From Chitinophagales bacterium (GTDB taxonomy: Bacteria; Bacteroidota; Bacteroidia; Chitinophagales; Chitinophagaceae), in NCBI GenBank assembly GCA_013298665.1, contig JAAFIK010000003.1:81908-145907 (forward strand): 64,000 nt of DNA, written 5' to 3'. The notes beneath the pieces were generated by a model. The model was given only the letters and a program-made list of their open reading frames with translations. It searched no databases and had not been told where the DNA came from. Position numbers and translations under genes: made by a program. Positions 44,864 through 55,800 of the stretch are shown here, piece by piece; the first letter of the stretch is position 1, and each line of letters begins with the position of its first letter.

Positions 44864-45908
44864 TCTTTCACAATTTGATCCCAATTCAGTTGGTAATCCC
44901 AACAATAACCTCTTTGGTTTACCCTTTACAGAAGAAGACGCAGCATTGGTCATTCTGCCCATACCCTGGGAAGTAACCGTAAGCTATAATATCGGTACTG
45001 CCCGTGCACCGGAACATGTGTTTAAAGCCTCATTACAGGTTGATTTATTTGATGCCGACATTACAGATGGCTGGAAACAGGGCTTCTTTATGCGCGAACC
45101 GGATAAAAAGATACTGATGAAGAGTGATTATCTCCGCAAGGAGGCCGAGCTCTACATCAATTATATCTCTAACGGCGAAGACCTGAGCGTCAATAAATTC
45201 ATGTGCAAGTCGCTTAAGGAAATCAACAGTGGCGGTATCTTTCTCAACAACTGGGTGTATGAGCAAACGAAAGACCTTTTAGAGAAAGGTAAACTGGTGG
45301 GGATACTCGGTGGTGATCACAGTACACCTCTGGGCTTTTATAAAGCGATAGCAGAAAAGCACAGGGACTTCGGCATCCTGCAGATCGATGCACACTGCGA
45401 CCTCCGCAAATGCTACGAAGGGCTCAACTATTCACACGCTTCAGTGATGTATAACGCGCTTACAGAAATACCTGCTATTTCCAAATTGGTACAGGTGGGC
45501 ATACGCGATTACTGTGATGAAGAGTGGCAGATGATCCGTAACAGCGAGTTCCGGATCATTACTTATTTTGACAAGGATATTAAAGAACGGCAATATGAAG
45601 GCCAGACATGGCGTACGATTGCAGATGAAATCGTAAGCCACCTGCCGGAGCAGGTTTATATCAGTTTTGATATTGATGGGCTTGACCCCAAACTCTGTCC
45701 GCACACCGGCACACCTGTTCAGGGCGGTTTTGAAACAGAGCAGGTATTTTATCTTTTCAAACGCGTGCTGCAAAGTGGCCGCCGGCTGATCGGGTTCGAT
45801 CTGAACGAAGTAGGGGTGAGCCAGGATGAGTGGGATGAAAATGTGGGCGCGCGTGTATTGTATAAACTCTGCAACCTGATGGTGGCGCATAAAATGATTG
45901 AAGCCTGA
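44856..45908 (+). CDS. Arginase/agmatinase family hydrolase
   Basis: 350 aa. Ureohydrolase fold with all metal-ligand motifs: GGDHS (~155-159), DAHCDLR (~174-180) and SFDIDGLDP (~269-277). It has an unusual N-terminal ~60-residue extension and inserts, common in Bacteroidota agmatinase-like proteins. It hydrolyses a guanidino compound (arginine, agmatine, guanidinobutyrate or formiminoglutamate); the exact substrate cannot be decided. Dimanganese enzyme, cytosolic. Third gene of the operon. Confidence 0.87.
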   Translation: MTDLSQFDPNSVGNPNNNLFGLPFTEEDAALVILPIPWEVTVSYNIGTARAPEHVFKASLQVDLFDADITDGWKQGFFMREPDKKILMKSDYLRKEAELYINYISNGEDLSVNKFMCKSLKEINSGGIFLNNWVYEQTKDLLEKGKLVGILGGDHSTPLGFYKAIAEKHRDFGILQIDAHCDLRKCYEGLNYSHASVMYNALTEIPAISKLVQVGIRDYCDEEWQMIRNSEFRIITYFDKDIKERQYEGQTWRTIADEIVSHLPEQVYISFDIDGLDPKLCPHTGTPVQGGFETEQVFYLFKRVLQSGRRLIGFDLNEVGVSQDEWDENVGARVLYKLCNLMVAHKMIEA

Positions 45909-45911
45909 GTG

Positions 45912-46469
45912 ATGCCTGATACACCAGCAGACTATACCTTTACGATCCGGAATGATAAAATCCGTTCCTACAACCGCATCGGTTATCTCCTGATCATCAT
46001 CAATATCCTGTTTCTCCTGCTGGTGGCCATAAAAGCCAATATTGATGCGGTAAAACGGTATGCACTGATTGGCGGCTTGCTTACACTTTTTTGGGTGTTG
46101 CTTGGTTTTCTTCGCAGCTATGGCGATCACAACAGCCGTATGCGTCTCTTACCGGGCTATCTTTTTCCGGCGTTTATCTGGTTCCAGTTGAGTTGGTATG
46201 GTGTAACGATTGCCCTGGTGGTACTGGCTGTACTCGACTATCTTGCGCGCCGGCCGCTTATCCTTCGCTGCTATTCCGATGGGATGCTGTACCCCTCGCT
46301 ACCCGAAAAAAAAATCCTATGGACAGAACTGGAGAATGTGGTGCTTAAAGACGGCTTGCTCACCATTGATTATAAGGATAATACCATGCGCCAGGTGAAT
46401 ATTGATGAAGATGTAGCAGAAGAAGTCTTCAATGCCTATGCTGCTGAACGGTTGGGCATGGCGGGATAA
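45912..46469 (+). CDS. Uncharacterised membrane protein with PH-like tail
   Basis: 185 aa from ATG 45912, 3 bp after the arginase-family stop (a GTG at 45909 is adjacent). Four hydrophobic segments in the first ~115 residues, then a soluble beta-rich C-terminus (GMLYPSLPEKKILWTELENVVLKDGLLTIDY) resembling a bacterial PH domain. Last gene of the operon. Confidence 0.65.
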   Translation: MPDTPADYTFTIRNDKIRSYNRIGYLLIIINILFLLLVAIKANIDAVKRYALIGGLLTLFWVLLGFLRSYGDHNSRMRLLPGYLFPAFIWFQLSWYGVTIALVVLAVLDYLARRPLILRCYSDGMLYPSLPEKKILWTELENVVLKDGLLTIDYKDNTMRQVNIDEDVAEEVFNAYAAERLGMAG

Positions 46470-46622
46470 ACCCCACCTCATCATTTTTTGCCTGTTGTTT
46501 TTTAAACCGGGGTAACACGCCAAAAGGGTTGTGCCGATAGATGAGCGGTTTTTCAGTCGTTTGACGATTAGCTATTTTTACCACAACGCAGTCGCTGTTA
46601 ACATTATCTTTACCATAAATTC

Positions 46623-48347
46623 ATGATTATGTATCGTTTACTTTTTCTATTGCTCAGTGCGGCAGGTACTTTACCAGCCTTAGCCCAATCACCTGTTACT
46701 GCGATCATCGGGGGTACGCTGGTTGATGTGGTTACCGGCAAACCACAGACTGATGCCGTTATCCTGTTGCAGGGCGATAAGATACTCGCCACGGGTAAGA
46801 AAGGAAAGCTGAAGATACCCGCCGATGCAAAAATGATTGATGCCGCCGGTAAATGGATTATGCCGGGTATGATTGACGGGCATATACATTTTTTTCAGTC
46901 CGGGGGCTTGTACACCCGTCCCGATGCCCTTAACCTTTCTTCATTTTCATCGTACGAAAAAGACCAGCAATGGATCAAAGACAACCGGGCTGACCTGATG
47001 CGGCGTTACCTGGCTTGCGGGATTACCACGATTGTTGATGTGGGCGGGCCGATGAGCAATTTTGATGTACGTACATGGTGCGACAGTACGGTATTGTCGC
47101 CTAATGCATTTGTTACCGGTCCATTGATCTCTACTTACCAGCCGCCCAATCTTGATAAGAAAGATCCGCCGATAATCAAGGTTAACAATGAAGAGGAAGC
47201 CCGCGGATTAGTGAGGAAGCAGATTCCGTTCAAACCCGATTTTATCAAGATATGGTATATTGTACTACCCGGCCAGGGTGCCGAAAAGACCCTGCCGATC
47301 ATTAAAGCAACCATTGATGAGGCGCATGCGGCCAACCTGAAAGTGGCGGTACATGCTACGGAGTACAAAACGGCTGCATTAGCGGTAGAAGCGGGTTGTG
47401 ATATCCTGGTACACAGTATTGATGATGCACCCGCCGATCCTGCATTCACCCGGTTGCTGCTGCGTAAGCAGGTTACCTATATCCCTACCCTGGTGGTAGC
47501 ACGTAAATACCGTGAAACCTTTACCCAGCAACACCGGCTCAATGCACACCATTTTACCTACGCCAATCCTTTTATGCTCGGTACCCTGTTTGATCTTCAG
47601 CACCTGGAAGGGAAGGCGCTGACCATGGATTATAAAAAGATGCGCAGCCGCATGACGGTCTTTAACGGGGAAGACAGTACTATGCTCCGTAACCTGAAAA
47701 TGGTGATGGATGCAGGTATAAATGTTGCCACTGGCACAGATGCGGGTAATATCGGGTCTGCCCATGCCGCTTCATATCTGGATGAACTCCTGGCCATGCA
47801 ATCGGCCGGTTTGAGTACGATGCAGGTGCTGCAGGCAGGTACCCTCAATGCAGCCAAAGGCTTTGGTAAGGGAGATATGCTGGGCTCCATTGACAAAGGA
47901 AAGCTGGCTGACCTGCTTATCCTGCGTAAGAATCCGCTTGAAGACCTCAATAATTTAGAGACCATTGAGCATGTCATTCACCGTGGTGTAATCATCCGCG
48001 CCGATACATTGCTGCCGGTATCACCGGCACTTTTGGTGCAGCAGCAGCTCAATGCCTATAATATGCGCGATATGGAAGCCTTCCTGGCACCTTACAGCGA
48101 TAGTGTGGTGCTCTATGATTTCCCTAACACACTGTCGATCAAAGGCAAGGATGCCATGCGTAAAGGATATGCAGGAATGTTTGCCAATATCAAAAACCTG
48201 CACTGCCAACTGATCAATCGTATTGTGGAAGGCAATACCGTTATTGACCAGGAAAGTGTAACCGGTTTTGGTCCGGTACCATTCAAGGCTGTAGCCATTT
48301 ATACCATTGCCAATGGAAAAATAGCAGAAGTACGGTTTGTGCAGTAG
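46623..48347 (+). CDS. Secreted amidohydrolase with C-terminal NTF2/SnoaL-like domain
   Basis: 574 aa; ATG 46623 or 46629 are both possible. Signal peptide MYRLLFLLLSAAGTLPALAQ. Amidohydrolase TIM barrel (~25-465) with metal ligands in DGHIHF (~85-90), the Lys region FKPDFIKIW, HATEYK, HSIDDA and GTDAGN. The last ~110 residues (LVQQQLNAYNMRDMEAFLAPYSDSVVLYDF...) are a SnoaL/NTF2-like domain, an uncommon fusion. It is likely periplasmic; imidazolonepropionase-like or prolidase-like activity. A TATCTTTA box at 46605 is a weak -7 element. Confidence 0.85.
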   Translation: MIMYRLLFLLLSAAGTLPALAQSPVTAIIGGTLVDVVTGKPQTDAVILLQGDKILATGKKGKLKIPADAKMIDAAGKWIMPGMIDGHIHFFQSGGLYTRPDALNLSSFSSYEKDQQWIKDNRADLMRRYLACGITTIVDVGGPMSNFDVRTWCDSTVLSPNAFVTGPLISTYQPPNLDKKDPPIIKVNNEEEARGLVRKQIPFKPDFIKIWYIVLPGQGAEKTLPIIKATIDEAHAANLKVAVHATEYKTAALAVEAGCDILVHSIDDAPADPAFTRLLLRKQVTYIPTLVVARKYRETFTQQHRLNAHHFTYANPFMLGTLFDLQHLEGKALTMDYKKMRSRMTVFNGEDSTMLRNLKMVMDAGINVATGTDAGNIGSAHAASYLDELLAMQSAGLSTMQVLQAGTLNAAKGFGKGDMLGSIDKGKLADLLILRKNPLEDLNNLETIEHVIHRGVIIRADTLLPVSPALLVQQQLNAYNMRDMEAFLAPYSDSVVLYDFPNTLSIKGKDAMRKGYAGMFANIKNLHCQLINRIVEGNTVIDQESVTGFGPVPFKAVAIYTIANGKIAEVRFVQ

Positions 48348-48473
48348 GGAGAGCAAAAGTTTGTCTTTTTTGGCCACCGGGCATAACAACAGGTCAGGGA
48401 TGGCGTACCACCTTATCAGTATGGTTGTACGCTATTCTTCTTTTTTCTGTACATGCAGGGTATTGAACTGACA

Positions 48474-49055
48474 CTATATTGTATGGCTCAACGCTGCATA
48501 GTATTGCTTACCATAGTTGGCAATTAATGCGGCTTTGTCCGTACCATTGATGATGCGTCTTGCATTCACCCAATCTTCGGTAGCGGGATTGAAATAATCG
48601 CTTAGTTTTTTACCGGTAAACCAGCCTTCGTTCATACCGTTGAACATAATTTCGCTTGCATTAGCCGGCACGAGGGCCAGCTCAGGGTGCTGGATCAGGT
48701 CAATGCCCAGTTTTTTGCCGGCCTTCTGGTAGTTGTCATACCAGGTCAGTTGTACATAGCCTCTTCCATAGAACAGGTTTGTGGTGTCGGTGTAGCGTGT
48801 TTTCTTATCCATTTTCAGGTTTTGTCCGTAAGGCCGCCCTTTACCTTTTCCAAACTCTTCAATGGGTTGGATGGTAGCCGCTGTTTCATGATGCGCGGTA
48901 CCGAGCATATAGGCCAGCCAACGGTCGTCTTTTTTGGCCCAGTTTTTATCCCATTCATCGAGTATAGCGGTGAGGCCGTTTACCTGGCTTGTCCGCAGAC
49001 TACCGCCGAAGAGGGTACTGCGTACCTGATCGAAGAAGAACTTTCTGTTTAGCAT
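48474..49055 (-). CDS. GH19-like chitinase/lysozyme
   Basis: 193 aa from ATG at 49055 (MLNRKFFFDQVRS). Lysozyme-like GH19 core: YMLGTAHHETAATIQPIEEF with the catalytic Glu, GRGYVQLTWYDNYQKAGKKLGIDLIQHPELAL, and a C-terminal helix ending YGKQYYAAL. No signal peptide. Such enzymes are used as phage lysins, effector toxins or peptidoglycan/chitin hydrolases. No phage genes surround it; it is divergent from two giant unknown genes. Confidence 0.8.
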   Translation of the reverse strand: MLNRKFFFDQVRSTLFGGSLRTSQVNGLTAILDEWDKNWAKKDDRWLAYMLGTAHHETAATIQPIEEFGKGKGRPYGQNLKMDKKTRYTDTTNLFYGRGYVQLTWYDNYQKAGKKLGIDLIQHPELALVPANASEIMFNGMNEGWFTGKKLSDYFNPATEDWVNARRIINGTDKAALIANYGKQYYAALSHTI

Positions 49056-49332
49056 TGGATTGTGTTTATAAGTGATGAATTGATTACGCATTTGGGATAA
49101 GAATGCTTTTGCCCGGGCAAACTGCTTTTGCGCTGTTGTGTTTGGGCTGCCGGTAATATTTCATACTTGCACCCATGAGATATATTATGATACGCTTTGC
49201 TGGTCATAAACAGTAAAAGTAGAACAGGTTTCCGGCCTTTGCAATACCCCAAAAGTAGTACAAGTTTATGTGCATATACTTTATGTCATTCTACCGGTAA
49301 AGCATTATATTTAACTGTCTAAAAAAACTCCC

Positions 49333-52300
49333 ATGCGTTTCTTTAACCGTAAATCTGCAGTTGCGACAGACAATCCCGTCAATCCATCACGCCGTGCGGT
49401 ACTCAAATGGTTGAGTGTAGGTACAGCAGCATTGGCAACAGCTAAGGGAAAGGCGGCCAGTATTGACCGGACACTGCATGCGTTGGCCGATCAGGCCGAC
49501 GAAAGTGTACAACTGCTGCTGCATCGTCCGCAGGACCTGCTTTTCCTTGAAATGCGTTTTTTCAATTTCGCCCGGCAGAATGGGGGAGATAGCCTGACCC
49601 GTATCGATGGTGGCCGCGCCCTGCTGGTCGTCTATTTTCAGCCACAGAGTATGCAGGAGCAGGCCTGGCTTGAAGATGCAGGTTCTGGTCAACCGGTAAC
49701 CGTTCCCGGCAAAATTATGCTGGCCGGCAAAAGCCGCCTGGTATTTGACATCCCGGCAAATATTACGTCTATACCGTTAACGGCAGATGCGCTGTTGAAC
49801 TGGGAACGGTTTGATCTTGTGGTGAATGGCCGTGCCAGACCACATATTAAAAAGGTGTTACCCCTCTATAAAATACCTCCGGGGTCATTGTTGCAGGCGG
49901 ATAAGAAACTGGCCATGGCAGCCGAACTCCTGCAGCGAAATACAGCACCGGCTACCCGGCAGCGCCTTGGCAACTATTTTCAGCGTAAAAATGGTGGTGC
50001 AGAAACGCTGACCATCGGCAATGTCAGTACCACCGGCAGTAATGTGCAACGGGGTCAGTTGGTATTACCCAGGGGGGGACTGACGGCAGCGGTCATCCGC
50101 CTGGCGGGTGGTAACTACCCGGGGCCGGTGGATGAAAAAGAAACCGCACTTGAAATCCCCTTCCGGTTGTTTGTATCTCCACCGGCAGGTGCGGGGTGGA
50201 TACATACCACGCAACTGAATCCGTCGAAGGGACTTTTCAAAAATACCAATAATGTATATGCGCTCTGGCATACCCGCCTTGGGGTCAAAACGGGCAATGG
50301 CATTATTCCCGATGATAGCGGCGATGCCACCACGGCGTATAAAATTATCCGTGCACTCTGGGCTGTTGATGCGGATAAAGAATACAAAGCGCCGGTGAGT
50401 CCGGACCTGAGTTTTGTTACCGGTATCTACCGCGACCAGCGGCACAAAATCGTACATGAATCCTCCAATTTCGGAATACCCTTTTTTGTGCCTCAACCGG
50501 CCATGGTCAACAACATGCTGCTCACGACACTCGGTGCCAGCCTGGATGCAGAAATGAATGTGGAGTATACCGATGATCAAAAGAAGACCCTTCAACCCTG
50601 GCTCAATGTGCTGAAATGGAAACATATTGCCACGATGGGGCGCGATCATTATGTGGAGATTGTGGAAGCGGGGTATATTTTCCCCTTTGGCCATGAGGCG
50701 GCATATGTTCAGGTTACAGCGCGTAAGATCGATGCAGCAACGGGAACTGCTGCGAATAAGCAACGTGTATTTGTGGTCATTACGCAGACGGAGAAAAGTT
50801 ATGTGCAGCGGGACGGAGAGGATAAGGCCTTTCTGCGTAATCCTTTTGCTGTTGTTCGTTTTGTAACAGAAGTAACCCCTTCGCTGGATCAGCCCATGGC
50901 TTTTTCGGGGAATAAATCAACACCGGATAAAGGGCAATTTATGCCGCAGACGGGTGGAAAACCCTTCCTGTTTGAGATCAAAGCGATCGACACGGAAGGC
51001 AATGAAACACATCTGTCTATGCCGATGGTCTTTATTGCTGCAACGGCGGGCAGCCAGTTGCCTGGCGTGGTTGCGGAGTACAATAACCTGAAATCGCTGC
51101 GTATGGTGGAGGCAGGCGGGCAAAAAATTGCCATCGCCCCTTCCCTGATTCCGGGGGATACCAGTTATGAAACCCGCAAACTGCAGTTTGGCGTTTTGCC
51201 TTTTGTCAAGGCGGTACAGGGGTTCCTGCCCATGGTGGAGGAGCTGTCGATCATCGAGCCTTCTTACCGCCGTATGTCGGGCAACAGCAATGTGCTTGAT
51301 GTAACACTGGTGGATGATAATAATGCAGGACAGGTGTTTGCGGCGATCAAAGTACCCGCAGCAGTAAAGTTTGATGCCATACCTGAAAAGTCGGGCGGTA
51401 CCATTGTGCCCAACTTTTCCATGACGGGGTTGTCGAAGCTGCAGGGTGTTTTTGGTGGTGCCGTGGCCGATATGCAGGTGATGAAGTTCAACCCCAAAAC
51501 ATATTTCAACGGCAGTACGGCGCTGTTGTTTGGCATCATCAAACTGAGTGACCTGATTAAGGAAATAGGAACAGTTAGTGCTGATGATTATGCAGGCCAG
51601 GTAACGGCCAAAGTACAGCAGCTTGAGCAGTTAAAGATATCACTGGCTGCTGCTACCGATACGGCGACGGCGGCAGGGATCCGGAAGGAAATGGAAAAAC
51701 AGGGGCAGGTTCTGCGCGACTTCAATGCTTCGTACAAAAACTTCCGCATCCCGATGCTGAAGACCTTTGAAGACGATACCTCCGTGACCACACAGTATGT
51801 ATGGAAGGGTGCGGCTGTACCTTCCCTTTCGGTGGGTATCGTAGCTTTTACCTGCCATGACCAGGCTAATGCGATATCGGTAACGACCAACTATATCCAG
51901 CGTAAGCAAAGCACCGAAAAACCGGTATTCAATACCACCTCTTCCATCAATGATTTTACCGTTACCATTGCAGGTATGCTTGAAGTGGGCTTTAATAAAG
52001 TGGGCTTTTCGGTGGACAATAATGCTAAAGTGGATGTAAATGTGGTGATGAAACCCAAGCCGGTCAAATTCCTGGGGGTACTCTCGTTTATCAATGATTT
52101 TGAAAAACTCATTCCGGCCGACGGATTTTCTGATCCTCCTTTTCTTGATGTCTCAACAGCCGGTGTCAAAACGGGCTTTAGCCTTTCGGTACCCGATCTC
52201 CAGTTGGGGGCTTTTACGTTGAGCAATATTGCTATCGGTGCCTACGTCAACCTGCCTTTTAATGGTGAAGCGTTGAGCATCGGGTTTAACTTCTGCGAAC

Positions 52301-52797
52301 GCAACCAGCCTTTTACCCTTACCATATCAGGGCTTGGTGGCGGCGGGTTCTTTGGCTTTGAGGCTGATTTTAAAGGATTACGCAGACTTGAAGCCGCGCT
52401 GGAGTTTGGCGCAGCCATAGCCATCAACCTCGGTGTAGCCAAAGGGAAAGTAAGCGTTATGGGTGGTATCTACTTTAAAATGGTTTTTAAGGAGGGTATT
52501 AATATTGTTGAGCTTACTGGTTATGTACGGATGAATGGCTGCCTGAGTGTACTGGGACTGATCAGGGCCAGCGTAGAATTCTACATGGGGCTGACGGCTG
52601 TTATGACCGGCTCAAAATGCAACAGCGTATACGGAGAAGTAACGGTCAAGGTGAAGGTTTCAGTTGCCTTCTTCTCTAAAACGGTGAGCATCCACACCAG
52701 CCGGGAATTTGCCGGGGCGGGTAATGATCCCAACTTTGGTATGATGAATACCGAGCAGGACTGGTTAGACTATTGCAGTGCTTTTGCTGCCGCCTGA
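49333..52797 (+). CDS. Giant uncharacterised exported protein (Tat-like leader)
   Basis: 1154 aa. N-terminal twin-arginine-like leader: S19-R20-R21-A-V-L-K25 followed by a hydrophobic stretch (WLSVGTAALATA), so Tat export is likely. No named domain is recognised. Conserved-looking blocks are LLLHRPQDLLFLEMRFFNF (~81-99), VVYFQPQSMQEQAW, ETALEIPFRLFVSPPAGAGW, and VHESSNFGIPFF. The C-terminal ~250 residues are Gly-rich and beta-rich (LPFNGEALSIGFNFCERNQ...GLGGGGFFGFEADF). I recall similar unnamed proteins in Actinobacteria. It precedes another giant protein by 49 bp and is probably co-transcribed. Confidence 0.7.
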   Translation: MRFFNRKSAVATDNPVNPSRRAVLKWLSVGTAALATAKGKAASIDRTLHALADQADESVQLLLHRPQDLLFLEMRFFNFARQNGGDSLTRIDGGRALLVVYFQPQSMQEQAWLEDAGSGQPVTVPGKIMLAGKSRLVFDIPANITSIPLTADALLNWERFDLVVNGRARPHIKKVLPLYKIPPGSLLQADKKLAMAAELLQRNTAPATRQRLGNYFQRKNGGAETLTIGNVSTTGSNVQRGQLVLPRGGLTAAVIRLAGGNYPGPVDEKETALEIPFRLFVSPPAGAGWIHTTQLNPSKGLFKNTNNVYALWHTRLGVKTGNGIIPDDSGDATTAYKIIRALWAVDADKEYKAPVSPDLSFVTGIYRDQRHKIVHESSNFGIPFFVPQPAMVNNMLLTTLGASLDAEMNVEYTDDQKKTLQPWLNVLKWKHIATMGRDHYVEIVEAGYIFPFGHEAAYVQVTARKIDAATGTAANKQRVFVVITQTEKSYVQRDGEDKAFLRNPFAVVRFVTEVTPSLDQPMAFSGNKSTPDKGQFMPQTGGKPFLFEIKAIDTEGNETHLSMPMVFIAATAGSQLPGVVAEYNNLKSLRMVEAGGQKIAIAPSLIPGDTSYETRKLQFGVLPFVKAVQGFLPMVEELSIIEPSYRRMSGNSNVLDVTLVDDNNAGQVFAAIKVPAAVKFDAIPEKSGGTIVPNFSMTGLSKLQGVFGGAVADMQVMKFNPKTYFNGSTALLFGIIKLSDLIKEIGTVSADDYAGQVTAKVQQLEQLKISLAAATDTATAAGIRKEMEKQGQVLRDFNASYKNFRIPMLKTFEDDTSVTTQYVWKGAAVPSLSVGIVAFTCHDQANAISVTTNYIQRKQSTEKPVFNTTSSINDFTVTIAGMLEVGFNKVGFSVDNNAKVDVNVVMKPKPVKFLGVLSFINDFEKLIPADGFSDPPFLDVSTAGVKTGFSLSVPDLQLGAFTLSNIAIGAYVNLPFNGEALSIGFNFCERNQPFTLTISGLGGGGFFGFEADFKGLRRLEAALEFGAAIAINLGVAKGKVSVMGGIYFKMVFKEGINIVELTGYVRMNGCLSVLGLIRASVEFYMGLTAVMTGSKCNSVYGEVTVKVKVSVAFFSKTVSIHTSREFAGAGNDPNFGMMNTEQDWLDYCSAFAAA

Positions 52798-52846
52798 TCC
52801 CGCCACTTTTTTATATGTTCTTTAACCAATACTGTACAGCAACAAC

Positions 52847-55800
52847 ATGAAACAAGAAATTCACATCACCGCACTGCCGGCTGGGATCATTCCCGGGCGT
52901 AATGGTGGCGAACCGCAACTGAAACTGTCTGCATTTATCAGCATCAAGGTGAAGAATACGGGGGATACCACGCTTGCGGCGCTGCCCGACCTGATGGATT
53001 GGACAACAACCATCAGGAAAGCCAAATGGTTGCTGATGCGGAATGATGCCACGCCTGTAGAAGTGTCCCCGGTTACCGATGCCATTGATGAGGCGTTATG
53101 GAAAAAACTGTTTACCCCCACTATAAAGGTTAAGGCCTTTGCGCAGGAAGACCTGTCGCAAAAGCCCATGTTTACTTTTAACGTGCAGCATGTCCTGGCC
53201 TATCTCCACCAGAGCTTTGAAAGTGTGGGTAAAGCACATGTGGATAAACTTCCGCCTGTTGAAACATTTACCGGAAACCGGTTTTTTACGGATATCGCTG
53301 ATATCGGTTTGCTGAAAGTTGATCCGGCACAGGTTGCCCGTCAGGCTGGTTCTGCGGAGGCATTGAAACTTACACAATTCTACGAAAAGCGCAACTACAG
53401 CAAGGAAAGGTTTACTACGCAGACGGCAAAGGAAACCATTCCGGCGTACAGCAGGATGATGAGCCCCGCGCTGACCTTTCAGCATTTCCGTACTTTTCAT
53501 GATCCTGCTGCACTCCGGCAGCGGGCCAGCATTCCGCCGATGCCCAACCCGGATTTTGAGTTTCATGATATTCTATCGGTACTGACCCTCTACCCGCAAC
53601 TGCTGCGAAAACTCGGGCTGGTGATTGATGTGCTGATGCCGCTTAGTAAAACCCCTTTTGTACTGGCTAACGAAACGGGTACGGTAAGGCTGGTACCTTC
53701 GGGTATCAATTTTACCACGGCTACTGATATTTCCGCGCCGCCCACTGCCTATGAGAAAACCCCCAATGGCTATTATACACAGGAGAAAGCCGGTAGTGAT
53801 ATTGATAAGGGACACCTGAAAGTGGATACGGAAGACTTTACCATTCTGCAGGTAGATACCGATGGTGCTGCGATGAAAATGGCTGCTATGATGGATACGC
53901 TTCAACTGAAACTGGCCCAGCAGAGTTTTGAGTTGGCAAAGTTTACCTTCCGGCCGCTACCGTTACTGGCTGTTACGAGTACCCGTAAACCGGTGGTAGC
54001 GGGTAATATGGTCATCAATGGTGCAGTGCAGACACCCTTGTACAGCGATCTTGACAATGTGAAGCGGGAAGAAGCCATGCCGGGTATGCGCAGCGCCGGT
54101 ATCGCTATTGCTAAAAATAATATGGCGGGGTTTCTTCTGCTGAAATCAGCAACCATGCTCAATTTTGCGGGATTGATGTTTCAGAAAGTGCTGGCGGTTC
54201 CACCGGTATTCAAAAGCAACAATGCCAATTATTTCCTGCCTTCAGGTACGCTTTATACCGATGACCTTGTGCAGGGTTACCGTATGGATATTGCCTACAG
54301 CAACCAGCCATCGGTATGGTATTCCCTGCACCGTAAGCAGGACAGCTATACTTACAAGCCCGTTTCGGGTGCTGTACAGGTCATCAATGGTATTGAAGCG
54401 GATGAAGGATATGTACAACTGGCCATCAGTGAGGATGCTACCGGTAAAAAGGTAAACCATGTAAGCGAAGTGATTGCGCGCTGGGAAGGCTGGAGTTTAT
54501 CTGCACCGCGTCCCGGCCATCTTCTCGACGATAACAGTTCGGCTATAACAGGAGAGGGTATCACCGCTGAGCGCCAGAAGTTCCTGCTGCCGGCCTATAT
54601 TGACTTCCGGCTGGAAGTGCAGACTGTGGCAGTAAAAGGCAGCTTACCACTTTTGCGTTATGGCCGGGAATATAATATAAAGGTAAGGACGGTTGACCTG
54701 GCGGGGAACAGCACGGACCTGCAAACAACGCCGGAAAATGCAAAGAAGGCTGTGATTCATAATTATAAGTACCTGCGCTACGAACCGGTGGCCCCTCCTT
54801 TATTATTGCCTGCAACACCCAATAAAGATGGTGAGTCTGCCGAGAGAATGGTGATCAGGAGTAATGCCGGTGTAAGTCCGGATCAGTATGAGGCTGCCGT
54901 TGCAGGTAAGAATACAGGTAATGCAACCTATGCGGGTCAGGCGATTCGCCATGTTAAGCCCCCGCGCACGTCTGTACAGATGGCCGAATGGCACGGGATG
55001 CTTGATGCAGCTTTTGGTAAGGATCGTGGCGCCGCTGCGGCACAGATATATGCCCGCCTCACCGCCAAAGACCCCAAAACAGACCCGGCATCTGCTTCAT
55101 CTGCGCAAACCATTATGCCGGCAGAAGAGCTGCCCATTGAATACCTGGCAGATCCGATGGCAGCAGGGGTAAGCCTCTTCCTCAGCGAAAACGACCAGAA
55201 TGGCAAAAAGATACTGGGTGATGGTATCAAACAGTTCAGTTTCTTTTTTGACCAGGTCAATACACCTGCGGAGGCCAACCAGCCGGTCAGCATGGAAAAC
55301 TGGCTGAAAGCGAAAGCTTTCCGTATACAGTTGATGGAGGGCAATGGCAATTTTGACTGGAACAGTGCAAAACGGCTGTTGACGATCGGACTGCCCAAGG
55401 GTACGATTCTGCGGCTGAATTATTCCTGTTTCTGGCGAAGTGACGACTTATTAAATTCTGCAGGGATGATGCAAACGCTTAAGCTGACCAGTCTTGCCGG
55501 TTTTATTGGGGAGAAGATTGCAACAGGCAGACACTGGATGTTTTCCCCATGGCGTGAACTGACACTTGTGCATGCGGTGCAGCAACCACTGACGGATCCC
55601 GTTTTGCAGGAAATAGCTCCGGAGCGCGATTATGGAGAAACCACAGCGCTGCTGCATACCCTCTTTACCACACATAGCGCCAGCACAGAAAAAATAGATA
55701 TCGAATGTAACTGGGTAGAAACCGTTGACGATCTGCTCAATCCCGCACCCCTTGAAAATATGCCATTCAGTCAGCATGTAACGACCGTTCCCGTTCACTA

